Positions 37,561-51,900 of a DNA stretch of 64,000 bases are shown here, piece by piece. The stretch is from Liquidambar formosana. Taxonomy: Eukaryota; Streptophyta; Magnoliopsida; Saxifragales; Altingiaceae. Each line of letters opens with the position of its first letter. Positions within the stretch are counted from its first letter, which is position 1. A program made the translations under genes and the position numbers. The notes under the pieces were generated by a model. It saw only the letters and a program-made list of their open reading frames with translations, was not told where the DNA came from and ran no database searches. The DNA is taken from contig CM077826.1 in NCBI GenBank assembly GCA_039720395.1, positions 21,515,053-21,579,052 on the forward strand. Direction: 5' to 3'.

Positions 37561-38332
37561 TTTTAAATAAAAAAAAAGAGAAATAAAAAAGGGCAGCACA
37601 TAGATAATTAAAAGAAAATTTAATTACAAAAACAAACTTGATAATTCTACTTAGTAACTTAAGACTAATACGTTAGATATATTACGAGTATATGGTATTC
37701 CTATTAGCTAGATGGAATGGTCTAGTAAATATTAATAGAAACAGGCAAAAAATAAATTATATATTCATGGCAAATTTTAAAAAATCTTTCTAACATTATC
37801 TTTATTAAAAAGAATAAGTGATAAAAAAAAAAAAAATGAGGAAAGCACTTGTATGTAAGAATTGTAGTAGCTTATCAAAAAGAAAAAAAAAAGAAAAAAA
37901 GAAGAAGAAGATAGTAAGAATTGTAATAAAGGAAGTATAATTAAAATAAATAACATAAAAGAAAGAAGAACGTATTTCTAGCAATGGTATTGAACGTCAA
38001 TGCGCAAGTTTTGTGGGTGCATATGTATTTATACTCTTTTAATAATATAATAATAATAATAAATTGAAAAGAAAATGAGTGAGGTGGCTGCATTTATATG
38101 GTAATTAACAGGCCCTTGATGGGAAATGTGGTAACAGGTGGGTGTATTTATGGAAACCATCCCTAACATTTCTGCACAGTTCATAAGTATACAAAAACGA
38201 ACACACAGCAACTGACCTCAGCAGCAAACTGCTTGAAGAAGCTAGTCGATTGAAGCCAGCAGTGACACACTCTGAAAGTTTTAAACTCACAGATGTCAAC
38301 GTTTTTTAAGGTACCGACTATTGAGAATACTC
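37561..38332. other. AT-rich intergenic sequence
   Basis: A-rich runs, AAG/GAA-rich stretches and a TAA-repeat at about 38040-38060. Nothing resembling a gene was seen. Confidence 0.5.
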
Positions 38333-38335
38333 TTA

Positions 38336-38573
38336 GGCCATGTTTGTTTGGTTGGAATGAAATAGGTGGAAATGAAATCTGATTCCATGCTGAAAATAGT
38401 TTGTAATGGAATGAGATTGAAATAAACATTATGAAATGAATATCATTATAATTCACTTCTACTATTTGATTCCATTCCCATTTAATTACCTCATCCAAAC
38501 ACGTTGTTTGGAATGAATTGAAATGTGATTTCATTCTATATATCCATTCCATTCCAACCAAACAAACATGGCC
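38336..38573. mobile_element. Tourist-like MITE next to the duplication boundary
   Basis: 238 bp with near-perfect inverted ends GGCCATGTTTGTTTGGTTGG and CCAACCAAACAAACATGGCC, flanked by TTA on both sides (38333-38335 and 38574-38576). The 3-bp TTA duplication and GGCCATGTTTG terminus fit PIF/Harbinger Tourist elements. It is about 270 bp left of the first base of copy B homology that can be seen. Confidence 0.9.
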
Positions 38574-39203
38574 TTACCTTCGCCAGAATATTGAAACTTT
38601 TAGGGAGGGAAAAATCAATGAAATAGGGAAGAAGAAGAAGATAAAGATTTCAAATTTGATTTAAACTGGCCGTTTAAAATTCATTTAATTTAAAACGCCA
38701 TCTGGTTGGAAGATAATAAGCAGATGTCAACAATTTGTTGGCTAATTTGTGGTTTTATTTTTAAAATGTTTTCATCCAGAATTCCAAACTTAAGTTCTGA
38801 ACATGGGCCAAAAAAATGGTGAATCTGATTAAAAAAATCGCATTATTCACAAAATTCACAAATTATACGCGATATATTTAATTTCTAGCGATTGTAACAC
38901 AATTTTAACTTTAATTCATAAAGGCGCGAATATATTGCGAGAAATTCAAAATGTTGCCGAACTGTCACTTGTATTCACAGTTGGACCAAAAAATTAAACC
39001 TATGTTTATGCCTCATTTTCATAATAAAGTTGAACTGTGTAATAGAAAAAAAATTATTTACTAAACATTATGAAATCAGAACTGGCAAGACTTATCTTTG
39101 GCTTGCTAGGTTTCTAGGTTTGCCAAACAACCCTAAATTTGAAGAACCATCCAAGTATGTGGGAGAATTACCCTTACGTGAGTACTTCTCAAACTAATTT
39201 ATA

Positions 39204-39648
39204 TCTATATTACCTATAAATGTCTGTATCTCATAAAAGCTTTTGATTGACTATTACATGCACCTTTTTTTTAAAATTTAAATACTTATTTACCCTTGTA
39301 TTTAGCAATTAGGAATGTTTATTTTCCAACAAAAAAGAATGACAAAAAAAAAAAAAAAAAAGAAAAAAAAGAAAAAAAAAAATAATGACACTTACTTCAT
39401 GAATTCTAAACAGCCTCTATTATTATGCATATCTCCTAACTAACTTCTTATTCCTACGATAACTCTTAGCCATAAAAGAAATATTAACATATTGTATTGA
39501 GTGTCTATTCTAATGACTTAAATCAACAAAAAAAATAAATAATTAGATTTTCATGTTCTATATTATATATATAAGAATTTATTAATTTTCATATATATTT
39601 TATTATTTATATATTATTCACGTGCAATGCACATGTGCCCATATCTAG
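39204..39648 (+). mobile_element. Non-autonomous Helitron-like element, copy B
   Basis: Same termini as 399-1255: TCTATATTACCTATAAA at the 5' end, and CACGTGC-aat-GCACATGTG plus ATCTAG before T at the 3' end. At 445 bp it lacks the nested foldback MITE and so supplies the empty site for 790-1200. Confidence 0.7.
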
Positions 39649-39971
39649 TATATAGTAAGAAGAGGGTTTTAACAGTCAACTCATTACAAATTAACTAGCA
39701 ATTTCCTATATTTGGTATTAGTTTGAGAAGCACTCACCAAAGAATAATTTTTCCCAATTATTTCACCCTCCAAAAAGAAAGGGAGATTTTAGATTGGACT
39801 GGGCTACGAGAAAATAATTAGAGGTAGTAGTCATTCTTAGTTAAGTTAATAGTCATTCTGTAACCTCTTGGTCCACTCGCAATGATATTTTTTTTTCCCA
39901 ATTTTCTCCCAAAACTACATTGATATTTTCAATTTGGTGAGCTTTTTTGCTTTCTTTGTATTCCCAATCAG

Positions 39972-40480
39972 TTTGAGCATGACACAGTTTTGATACCTCA
40001 GGAAACATCCTGGGGTTTGGTTATTATCCAGATGGGTCCTTTAGCATAGTTTTGCCTGCACAAGAGGCAAGCTTTCTATGTGAATCAGAACAATTGATTA
40101 GGTTGTTTGGAACATGTTGGTATACATGACATACAGTAAAATGTTTTTAACTTCACCGAATGAATTGTTGAATTTTCGGGGGAAGCACACATCACAAGGG
40201 ATATGGGTTTATCATGCCTGCCTATGTCATTTATTCATATAAATTGAGGTGCAGGTTGCTCTGTATAATTTCTTGATCTCATGTGGTTTCTTTGTCAATT
40301 GAGACCAACTATTGAATGTCAACTGCCCTTATTTTCAGGCCCTCATATCTATTGCTATGAAAAAAAGTGGATTCTCAATAGGCGATGTAGTAGTGCATAA
40401 TACAAATATAGAAACACTCATTGATTTCAAAGTTTATACAAATTCAAATGTGCGTGGCTTGCTTCCTTGGTCTCAAATTT
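39972..40480 (+). pseudogene. Unidentified exon-like remnant pair, copy B
   Basis: Counterpart of 1578-2040. The first segment (39972-40066) ends at GC instead of GT. The second begins at 40339 and stays open further than in copy A, reading on through DFKVYTNSNVRGLLPW. In both copies the first segment has an upstream in-frame stop. No family was recognised. The shared reading could be coincidence, but its continuity across the copies and the good acceptor context make a decayed gene fragment plausible. Confidence 0.3.
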
Positions 40481-42257
40481 CTCACAGAACAGAATTATCT
40501 TGTTGGCTATTCATTAGTGGCCATGACTTGTATAATTGTATTTTCATTCTTGTGATCTATAACTCTATGGTACAAATATATGATCTTTTTTCTTTTTTTC
40601 TTTTTTTCAATTAGTTCCAATTAACTAGATTTGGAAATTTTTATTTTTCATTTTTCCATTTACTTTGAAAATCTGAAGCTAAACTAACACTTCGATGATG
40701 GGTTGCAACAACCAACAAGATCTGAAACCCTTTTTTCTCCCTCTTCAATAAGATCCAAGACCTTTTTTTATTAGAATTTCACACAGTATGTTTTTTTTGT
40801 TATTTGGGAAGGTTTAATCGATCTTTTTATGTTTTTCTTCTTTATAGCTATAACCTTTGTTATTTGGGTAGATTCTCTCAAAAATCAAAGTTTTTACTGA
40901 ATATTGCATTATTAAATTTTTCATGTGTTCATTAGTAACATTTTACTGTTTTCTCGTATAAAATTTGAAATGTAGCAAGGTCTTACTGTTCCACCTACAA
41001 AATTTGAATGTATTAAACTGATACTGTTCTACATATAAAATTGGCTAAGATGGTCATGTGTTTGAGCAATGTCCACATACGAAGAGTTGAAAAAACTTGT
41101 TATTGGTTTCTTGTAAAATTTGTAACATTGTATAGGATAATGTTACTATTCCACTTATAAATTCCTTTTGCTCCTAAAATCCTACTACTTAAGACATGTC
41201 ATGTTTGGAAGGTCTTAAAATCATGATTACATGATTTTAGGACCGATTGCCTTTTTTTTTTTTTTTTTAACTCATGTTATGTTTGGAAATTCCTAAAATC
41301 ACAGTGATAGCGGTTCCCTTATTTAACTCATGTTACGTTTGGAAATAATATATTAATAAATTGGGGGCATTTTAGTCCGAATCTAGTCAAAAGGAGTTAT
41401 TGGGTTAATTAAAAAGATTCTGGATCTATTGTAAAAAACCTCTTATAGTATGGGACTATAGCCAAATCTCCCCAAAAAAAAAAAAAAAAAGTCACGAAAT
41501 GGGTTGGGTCAGAATTTGGATGGGGTTTAAATCTAGGCAGGGTCATAATTGGGTTGGGTCAGGTATGTTGTTTTTGTTACTTGGGTAGGTTCAATTGATC
41601 CTTTCATAGAAACTATAACTTTGTTATTTTGGTAGATTCTCTCCAATGATAGCGTTTTGCGAGGAGAGAGAGAAAAGAAGAGTGAAGGGAAAAAAAAAAG
41701 GCACAAAAAAGGCCGGGTCAGAATTTGAATCAGGTTTAAGTTTGGGCCGGGTTAGAATTAGGTCAGGTACAATCCATGCCGGCTTTGGTATTTGTGGATT
41801 GGTTTTTGGGTATGCACAATAATTGAATTGGGTTATACCTAACCCATTAATTGACACAAATTACAAACCCATTAATAACCCATCCCAATCCAACCCAACC
41901 CATCTCAACCCAAACCCACCTAACCCGCCCAGATTACCAGGCCTAGTTGTGGCACGTAGAGTCGTAGCTTACTGGTGGATTTCTATGGAAAAAAAAGGAC
42001 AGATATTCCTATGGAAAAAAAGGATTTACTGGCATCCGGTACACCTAAAATCATATTGTTTACTGAGGTAATCAAATGAAACATTTGGCTTTCGTTCAAG
42101 AAAATGACTTCCATTGAGACAAAACAAAGCCAGTGGAATTAGCACTTTGGTACATTTCCATCCACTTTCCTATGCAAATTAACCTCTCTGCAAACCAGAT
42201 GCCTTTGAATCAAACCACAAACTTCAAGCACGAACCAGTGTTAAAACAACTACGTTC

Positions 42258-42415
42258 CTAGCATATATAGGGGGCCATTTCAATCTCGAGGTCGATTGTA
42301 TTCATTTCATGTGAATTGTTTGATCTTGTCTCGCTTCTAGCCATTTCTATTGCCAAACATTCCTTTAATTCCACCAGTACTTGGCTCATGTCTGGCCTTC
42401 GGTTTGCTGGACAGA
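42258..42415 (-). pseudogene. Ghost of a receptor kinase terminal exon, copy B
   Basis: Equivalent of 4134-4290, but here the tail frame is kept down to a TAG at 42258-42260 ([18 protein letters not shown], then a tail ending MAPYIC). It is homologous to exon 13 of the gene that starts just upstream on the minus strand. No other kinase exon belongs to it. It could in principle act as an alternative last exon, but no acceptor or upstream kinase sequence supports that. Confidence 0.75.
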
Positions 42416-42976
42416 TATTCCTTTAATTGTTTGATCGGCGCCGCCTTAGTTTCCAACAAAAGGCATAGAGAAACGAAAGAGTGAAATTATGTTAGGGTTC
42501 TCTGTCTCGTGTCTTGTGTGTATCTTGATCTCCTAGAGATTTAGTTAATATGTATAGGGTTCTGTTTTACCACATTAGGGTTGGCGATAACCACCTATTA
42601 ACTCGACCTAAACCCTAAATGGGTTGTCCAAATTGGGTCGGGCACACCCACGTGCGCCCCGGTTTGGGTCATATCCTAAAGTCCAACAATAAGGTTAAAA
42701 GAATATTTCTCTCCGGCATCATCCAGCAAGACTTGTTGTCTTGAACCTACAAATATTTACACCAAGAAAATCCCAGGATGAAGCCATTTTACAAAACATA
42801 GCAAGCTTCATTAAAATTATAAGTTCAAAAGAAAGGTTTATAACACTAAGATCCTTTTTCATACTTGGATAAGTAACAAATATGTATTAAGACCCAACAT
42901 ACTAACATTAAGCGATTTCGTCTCAAGAAGTTGAATTTAACCAAGGACTTTTTAAGCGCGAACCAGGGTTTAATAA

Positions 42977-43716
42977 CTACCTAGCATGGGGACCCTGATC
43001 CATATCCATTTCGAGGCCGACTAAAGTCACTTCTTGTGAATCACTTGGTCTTGTTTCGCTATTCATTGTCTTCGGATTTCCTTCAGGGGCCATTTCTATA
43101 GCCAAACATTCCTTTAATTCTGCCACCACTTGACTCATGTCTGGCCTCTGGATTGCAGTTGATTGTACGCATGACATGGCTATTTCCACAGCTCTCCAAG
43201 CAGAATTGATGCTGAAATCTCCTTGTAACCTCTGATCAACAACGTTTTGGATATCCCCCCTTCCAATAATAGGTCTAACCCATTTAATTATGTGAATGGC
43301 CTGGGGTGATCTTATTACTGCGCGATGTCCAGTAATTAGCTCCAACATAACAACCCCAAAGCTATAAACATCACTTCTCTTATCGAACTTTCCAGTTAAA
43401 TGATATCTGCATGGAGAACACCAGTCATCTGATCAATACAATAATCCCAAGCTACAGACAAGGTTTTCTTTTTCTTTTTTCTTTTCTCTTCATTTTTTTT
43501 TCTCATTTTTCAATTCTTCTAACTATTATCTGAATTTTAACTTGTATCCTTATGGCACTCATTGACTACATTAATGATTTTAGGGCCAAAAAGTACGAGG
43601 TGTTGGCTTTTTAGTGCTTTAACCAGCTCCTCAGGGAGTAAGAGCAGAGATGCGCATCCAAATCCTAATGAGCTTGGTACTTCGCCATATGCAAACCAAA
43701 GAACTTCTTGTTGGAA

Positions 43717-43764
<48 letters not shown>

Positions 43765-46700
43765 TATATATATATATTAAAGAGTGATTATAATAATCAT
43801 CTTGGGATTAGGTTTAAAATTTTCTTCAAGTCTAAGTTAGCAACCTTCACAAGGTAAAATTTATCTACCTATTAGCAAGTTTAGAGCATTGCTATTTCTG
43901 TTAAAAATCTCACAGAAAAATTTTAAATCTATTAATTCTACACAGTTTTAGTGAAATCATAAATTTCAATGTTGTATTAACACTTACTCAGGATCGATGT
44001 ATGCGGGTGTGCCGGCAGCATCAGTATATATATGACTGTCTCCATCATTTTTGCAAAATCTTGACAGCCCAAAATCAGCTATCTTTGCTTGCAATCTTTC
44101 ATTCAATAAAATGTTAGTAGTCTTCATATCCCTGTGGATTATAGGTGGCCTGCAACCAATATGAAGATACTCCAGTCCTACAATCCGAATAAATGTGTCA
44201 GCTAATCAACTTTAAACAAGAAAAGAATGACAAAAAGTTGGAAGGAATATAATTATCAAAGATATATGTTGCAGCTCTGCTTGCAGACCTTGTGCTGCAT
44301 CAATAGCAATTTGAAGTCTCTTTTGCCAATTCAAAACATTTGCATTTGTCTCTGCAGCAATTTGAAGTCTCATTAACTAATAAATTCAACTTACATCTAT
44401 CTATATAGGGACAAAGAAGTCCTAATGAGTTGTACATGTGATCAAAAACCTTAGAACACAATAGTTAAATACGTACCTGATAGATGGTGTCTCAAGTTTC
44501 CGTTAGCCATGTACTCATAAACAATTGCCATGTGTGTACCTTTATTGCAGTACCCAATGAAAGAAACCAAATTTGTATGATGAACTCTCACCAAGAGCTG
44601 TGCCTGCATTTCAAAATGGTGACTGATCATAACTACTCAAAAATTGTCTAGTAGCATTATCATGTAATCATAGTTTCAGCATCAGACTGAAATTTCAAGT
44701 AACAGATACCCTAGCTGGCTGGATTTCCATATCTAACCTCGGATTGAAATTCCTTAGGGCCTTGGTTTGATGATGGAGAACGCTCCTTGACAGCAACTTG
44801 ATTGCCATTTTTCAGAGTGCCAAGGTAAACTTTTCCAAAACCTCCTTCTCCAATAACCGTTTCAAAGTTATTAGTAATACTTACAATCTCAGAGTAAGTA
44901 AACTCCTGATTCTTTGACTTCAATGACCCTGATTTGTTGCTTTCTGTGAACATATCCACTGAGAACCAGATCAATACAATTGCAATATGAACAAATAATC
45001 TATTAAGAAAATGTTTTCTGGATTTCCTAGGGATTTGGGAAGTATATGTTTCAAAATTGTCATGTCCGTGCCTCAAAATTATGTTTGTCTCAAAGTTAGA
45101 CATTTTAGCTTATCCATTTAAGTTCTGAATAGCATGCATACTTTAATATGTTCTGTACCCTAATATATGCAATGAAATTCTTCAAGGTCACCATGACCAC
45201 AAGACCCATGCGAGTGGTTGTCCCAGATTATTCTTTTTCTTGCCTTGCTGTTCCTATAAAATCCATCAGTTCAAGACGTGTCAAAAAAGTGCTATTGCAT
45301 GATCAGCATTGGTTGGTGGCAATAATTAATAGTGATGACATGGTTCTGGCATACTATCAGTGACAAAATTCCCCAGAATCAATTCTTGGGAGGAAAAATT
45401 ATTAAGCCACCAGGCACTATATGGTCTTGTTTCTAATGAAGGTGTTTTTTGGGTGTGGTTGTGGTGTTTCAATGTTTCATAGTGTTGAGATTTTGAAAGA
45501 GAAACTAACTGGTTCATTCAGTTCTTTAGTGAAGATAATTCTCCTGTTATTGGAATTTTCTTCCATATACTGACATTTAACTCTTGCCCAACCCATGGAT
45601 GTAATCCCATTGTGCATAAATCGCATAAACTGCTTGTGTCACTCTCGCTGGTGAGAGAGTGACCGCTGATAAGAATAGTGAGCAAGTATTTGCTTTATCT
45701 TCTTCTTCTTTTTAAAAATGATTTCATTGAGGTTTTTCCATTTTGAAGGAACTATCAAAGTGGGTAGAATTGAGTGTGATACTTTTTACAATTTGCCTTA
45801 CGTATGCCAACATCTAAATGAAAGAAAGAAAATACCTCCTTGTTTTCTCCTTTTACGGTGCCAAAAAGCCAGTGCGCACAAAAAGAACAGGACAAGAACT
45901 GCTCCAATAGATGCAACTAATGGAACAAACTTCTTCTTCTTGTTTTCTTCGCATGAATCTGACAGACAAATATTTGGATATCCGTCCCAACTTGCATAAA
46001 ATGGACATGGTAAAAGTCATTGTGGGTTGGTAATTATAAGAGCAATTAGCGTTCCATCATATGATCAGCAGTAGCTTGTGAAATATAAATGAAATCCGAG
46101 TCAAAATCAAACAAACAAATGAACAGAGTCATCTTCTTTTTGGCTGTTTTCTAAAAATGATGATCTTGTGTATAGAAATTACTACTGACAATTGAACTAC
46201 TTGGAAAACCAGAATTCTTAGATATGCAAGATAAACAAACCTCATATGCAATGATCCATTCTTAACCTTTTCCATAAAAGCTTGCGGAATTGAACCTGAG
46301 AGCTTATTCCCAGTTAAATTTCTGCAAAGACGATGTAAAATAGATCACCTACACATTTCCTACCAAGAAACTTTCCGTCACAACATCAAATATCAATCAC
46401 ATACAGGATTCTTAAAGATGGCAGTTGTGCTAAGAAATCTGGCACTGGTCCAGTCAAGTCATTGTTTGATAAATCCCTGAAACAAAAGGAGCTCGTAATT
46501 ATTTGGATAAAGAACTCAATATACGTTACCAAAGATATTCATTTGTTCAGAAGCAAGAAAAAAAAAAGATATTCATTTGTTCTTATTAGTGCATCTAGTT
46601 TTTGTGGAGCTTTTCTGAACATGATTTCTGTTATGGTGAAGGAAATTACCATGCTTTGGTGCAGAGTTTAGAATCCCCCTTGTTCTTTCATTAGCTAATT

Positions 46701-48934
46701 ATGTGCAGATATTTAGGATGAGATTGTCTAGATCATGTTTTTTATCTTGAAATACTTTGTCTTTGTAATTCAGAATAATCATACCTTTTTTTATGTCACT
46801 TGCAATGTGCCGGCATTAACACATTTTGAATTAGTGATTTCATAAACATTAAGACATATTAGGCAGATGATGACGAGAAAAGGGAGGGATTAATGGAAGT
46901 TCACTCTAAAAATATTAGCCCTCAATAAATTAAGTACATGCATTAGGACTCCTCTGTCGAAGAAAAAATTGGTAGAAGAAAAAAAGGCAAAATTAGTGGG
47001 TGAACCAAGCTTTCAAAGTAAAAAGGTACCTTTTTAGAGTATAGAGTAATCATTATTTTGTGAGTGGTGATTGCTCTTATGGCCCTGTATCTACATATAA
47101 ATTAAATTGAAGGTGATTTTATAATAAATTTCCCATAGTTTCCGGACCACTATTACTTCAAGATTAACCTCATCTGTTAAATGATAGCAGTTTGTGAGAC
47201 CCATCCTTAAATTAACTTCAGAAGCAGTCCACCATTTGTGTATATAAGTAAATGAAAATAAGGACCCATCCTTAAATTAACCTCATCTGTTCAATGATAG
47301 CAGTTTCCGGGTCGTGACAGTCTAAATCAGGAAAAAGCACGGTGTTGTTGGAAAAAGCACCATTTGTGTATAGTAAATGAAAATAAGGACTCGGGTAAGA
47401 AAATTACTACTTACAGGGATTCTATTGATTTGAGATTGGAGAGTGAAGAATCAATCCTCCCTTTCAAACTGTTTGAGGCCAGATTCCTGCATGTAATTCT
47501 TCGAATAAGAGGAGGTTTTTTGGCATATCTAAGATATAGTGTGCATTTCACACCAATAAAAAAAAAAAAACACGGTCATGCAATTAGTTGGGCATGTGTA
47601 CGTACGTTGGGACATCCCATAGAAATGAAATCAGTCGATGGGCATCAAATTTTTTGAGGGGGCTATTGCCACCACATAAAGTAGTCTAAGCTCCCTATTA
47701 ATTTACACTCTTTAAGATTTTATGAAAAATATAAAAGACTTTTATGAAAACTAGTCGCATTGTTCATTAGAAAATATCATTCTGAACAACTTTATAGGAG
47801 GAAGTTTTACCAAAATTTATCATTTAAGCAGACTTTTTGGCCATTTACAATCTTTATTTCATTTTCTATGAAAAATGGCCAAAAAGTGTATTTAACTGAC
47901 AAATTTTGGAAACAAATTCTTCCACAAAATTATTCGGAATAATGTTTTCTAATAGATTACGTGATTAGTTTTTGTAAATTTTTTTTATATTTTTCATAAA
48001 ACTTAAAAAATATAAATTAAGTGGAGGATTTAAAATATTTTATGTTGTGGCAATAGACTGGCCCAATTTTTTTTGTAGCAGTTATTATGATGGTCCATTT
48101 TAAGTAATGGCTCCATTTACAAGATTTTTGCTTTAAAAGCAATAAAAAAATAAATTAATTTTGACCGATTCAATTTCCACTGGATGTCCCAACACGCCCT
48201 TAGATATTTTGGAAGCGCACTCACAGGGAGATGATTCTGGGCGGATCATTGTAGCTGCAGTTCAAACCTTCCCACGAGTAATAAATTGGGACACATGGAT
48301 CTCCTTGCCAGTTTCTAGTCACACCGTACACTTGCTTGATGTCCATCATAGCTTTAACTAAAGTGTCCAGCAGTTAATAACTCAAATAATGACCATTTGA
48401 GAGAGAAGGGGAGATATGACGGGGGGGACTGGATATATAAAATACAAAATCCTATACAAAGATAAAAACCAACAGTTAAATTCACAAATTTGGAACAAAT
48501 TAAAATGTCCTGGGATGGTGATGAATTGCTAACACAAGGCTCCTCGCAGCTATGAAGACCCTTCTGCTATGAAGACCCAAGAAGGCCCTTATGGACATCA
48601 TAGCCAACACCCCCCCCCCCCCCCCCCCCCCCCCGCGCGGCGGCGCCCCCCAAAAAAAATATATATATATATATATTAGATATGGGCACACGTGCGTTGC
48701 ACATAAATATTATTTAAATAAAAAAAATTTATAAATTATATATATATATATATATATATACAGAGGTGATCCCATCAGCACGTGTTGATATAAGTTACAT
48801 CAGCACTATGCATTAGGGGTTGTACCCCTTGCATTGATTCAATACACATCACATCCTACCAATGCACAAGGTACAACTTCCAATGCAGGTTTTGATATAA
48901 GTTATATCAGCACGTACTTACCTGATCATCATCC

Positions 48935-48965
<31 letters not shown>

Positions 48966-51900
48966 TTAACATGAAAATCTAATTATTTATTACTTTTGTG
49001 TTAATTTAACTTATTATAATAAACGCTCAACACAATAGGTCAAAATTCCTTCAGTTGTTAGGAGTTATGGTAGGACTAAAATGTTAGTTAGAACACATGT
49101 ATAGTAGTGGAGGCTGTATAGAATTTATGAAGTGAACATAAATTGTGTCATCTTTTTTCCTTCTTTTTTGCTAGAAAATAAACATTCTTAATTGGTTAAA
49201 TATAAAACATTCTTAATTGGTTAAATATGGGAGGTAAATAAATATTTAAAATTTAAAATAAGGATGTAATGGTCAATCAAAAGTGTTTCTAAAGTATAGA
49301 CTTTTATAGGTAGTATAGATATAATATAATTTAATATGTGATACAAAAGCATCTTTGAGGGAGGTAGCCAAAAAAAAAAATAAATAATAACAAATCTATC
49401 TTTTGCTACCTTATGTGGGCTGTGACAATTAGCCATTTCAATTTGAGATGTTAATTCCAAAGGGAAGTAGCAAACATAATTATTTTATTTTTATTTTCTA
49501 TATTTTATATTTTTTATGCTTTTAAATATTATTTAATTTATTTTTTTAATAAGTGAAATTGATCCCTCATACATAATATAGTTTTTCTTACTTTTTCTAA
49601 AAAAAAATTCTCAATTTTATTTTTATATGGTATCATCATCTATATTTTTTTTTGTTCACTTAGAGATTGAAAAGAGAGTGGAGATCGAGATTTTCATTTT
49701 ATTTTTTTCCTCATTTATTTATTTATTCCTTTTTCTTTTCCCCCTCCCTTCCTATCAACAACCAAATTCAAGTAAAATAATAATAATAATTATCATATAC
49801 ATATATGACCTATTCCAACAATTTCCAGGTTACAATGAAAACACATTCAAGGGTTTTCCTAATCTACCCAAAATCCTCAAAAACAACCACCCCTAACAAC
49901 AAACAAATTCAGCATCATATGAATTCTCACCAAATTTCAAGAAATACATAATAAAAGTATAAAACACTCACGCAACAGTCCCTTTGAGATCCGGTATCGT
50001 CTTTATGATGTGGATATTTGGTTTGTGACTGCGCTAGGAAGCAAGTGTGCCTCTAACAGGCTATTCCCGTTTGCTAAAGAATGAGAGGAAGAGGGAGATA
50101 CGAAGTTAACGTGTTTTAGGATTATATATATAGTATTAAATGAAGTATTTGATTTAGGGTTTCCATTGAATTCCTATTTGTGTTTTATATATTAAGGTAT
50201 GCGTTTTAGAATATATTAAGGTATGTGTTTTGGAATTATAGTTTCCATATTGCTATATTTGCTATATATGCAGAAGGGTGGGTAGTTGTGTATTTAAAAA
50301 TTAAAATAAGGGTATATTAGTCAATCAAAAGTTTTTCTGACATTCATCTTTTTATAGGTAGTATAGATATATATATATATATATGGGAACGACTATTGCA
50401 ACCCCCGAAACATCTAAGTTGCCTCCCATATTTTTTAATTAAAAAAATTATTATGCAAAATTACCAAAAAGGGCTTAACCCTCACCCATCCCCTCTCCTA
50501 CACCCTTCTTCACCGGTAACTCTCTCCTGCACCCCACCCCACCGGCGACAGTGAGCACCGCACCCCTCTTCTTCCTTCCTCCTCTTCCCTCTTCTTCTCT
50601 TTTTCCTTTTTTTTTCCTTTTTTCTTTCCTTCCCAGAACCCCTTTCTCGCACCCCTCTCTCACCGACGGCGAGCACCGCACCCCTTTTCTTCCTTCCTCC
50701 TCTTCCCTCTTCTTTTCTACCTCTTTTTTTTTTTCCCAAAACCCTCTCCCGCACCCCTCGCCGGAAAAAATGGAGGTTTTGAAAACAAAACCTCCATTGC
50801 CGGAAAACATAGCGATCTAACTAGTAGAGGGGAAAAAAAAAAAAAAAAAAAGAAAGAAAGAAAGAAAGAGGAGGAGAAGAAGAGAGAAAAGGAAGAACCT
50901 CCCTTGTCGGAAAAAATGGAGGTTTTGACCAAAAAAAAAAAAAAAAAAAACTTCCTTGCCAGAAAACACATAGATCTGAAAAAATGGCGCTGTCACCGTC
51001 GTCGTTGCCCTTTTTCGCCGTCGTCACCCTTCCTTGTCGTCACTGTCGCCGTCGCACTTCCTCGCCAGTCGTTGCCCTTCCTCACCGTCGCCGTCGCCCT
51101 TCCCAGATCGAGGCTGTGTGTGCGGGAGTGGGGTGGGGTGGGGTGGGTGAGAAGGGTTAGGGGTATTTTATTCTTTGAGAGGGATGGGTGTGTAAATTTG
51201 GGGGGTTGGGAAATAAGGGAGGGGGGAACTTATAATTTTTGGGGGTTGCAATAGCCGCTCCCTATATATATATATATATGTTTCCATGGCCCATGGGTAA
51301 TTAAACTTGAGGGCACTTAAGCCCTCGGGGTGGCCGAGCCCACCATACGTAGCTAAATTAAGAACAATTCTAGCATTTAGGAGAGTGAAGCGAAGATATC
51401 AGAATGCTCCTCATAAAATCCAATTTAACTTCGATGGCCAAAGCATGTGAATTCCATGTATATTCTTGGGACCCCAAACTTAATTTTAGAAAAATATTTT
51501 AAGCCTACAAAGATGTACTGTGTGCGACACATACGCCACATTGGGTGTACAAACAATTGATAGAAGTTGCAAAATTTCACAAGAAAAAATATCAAGTCAC
51601 ATGAGCAATAAGAATTGAATAAAATCTAAAGCATATAATATGAGAGAAAATTAAAGAGAAGTATATAAAACAAAGTTAAAATAACTAGCTTGTGAGAAAG
51701 CATGTGTAATCACGCTGTCCTAAATGAGTTATCGCCTCCCTACGTACAAGTTTTAGCAGAGGATAACACCTCTAAAATATAACCTCAAAAGCTCGCAACT
51801 ATATCTTCTATAGATACGTCTATTGGAAGAGTAATATGAACTATCCACGATCAATTATTCCAAAGTATATGAAAATATGGTAGTAATATTTATGAAAAGA

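Noticed and set aside
38029..38561. Minus-strand open frames left of copy B
   Set aside because: They overlap the Tourist-like MITE and AT-rich sequence, with no domain and no splice support.
48610..48634. C-run as a telomere-like or CRISPR-like repeat
   Set aside because: A simple homopolymer with no plant telomere unit (TTTAGGG) and no spaced repeats.
50475..51254. Several overlapping open frames on both strands
   Set aside because: They are made of homopolymer and purine/pyrimidine tracts (runs of K, R, E, G, F, S) inside a transposable element.
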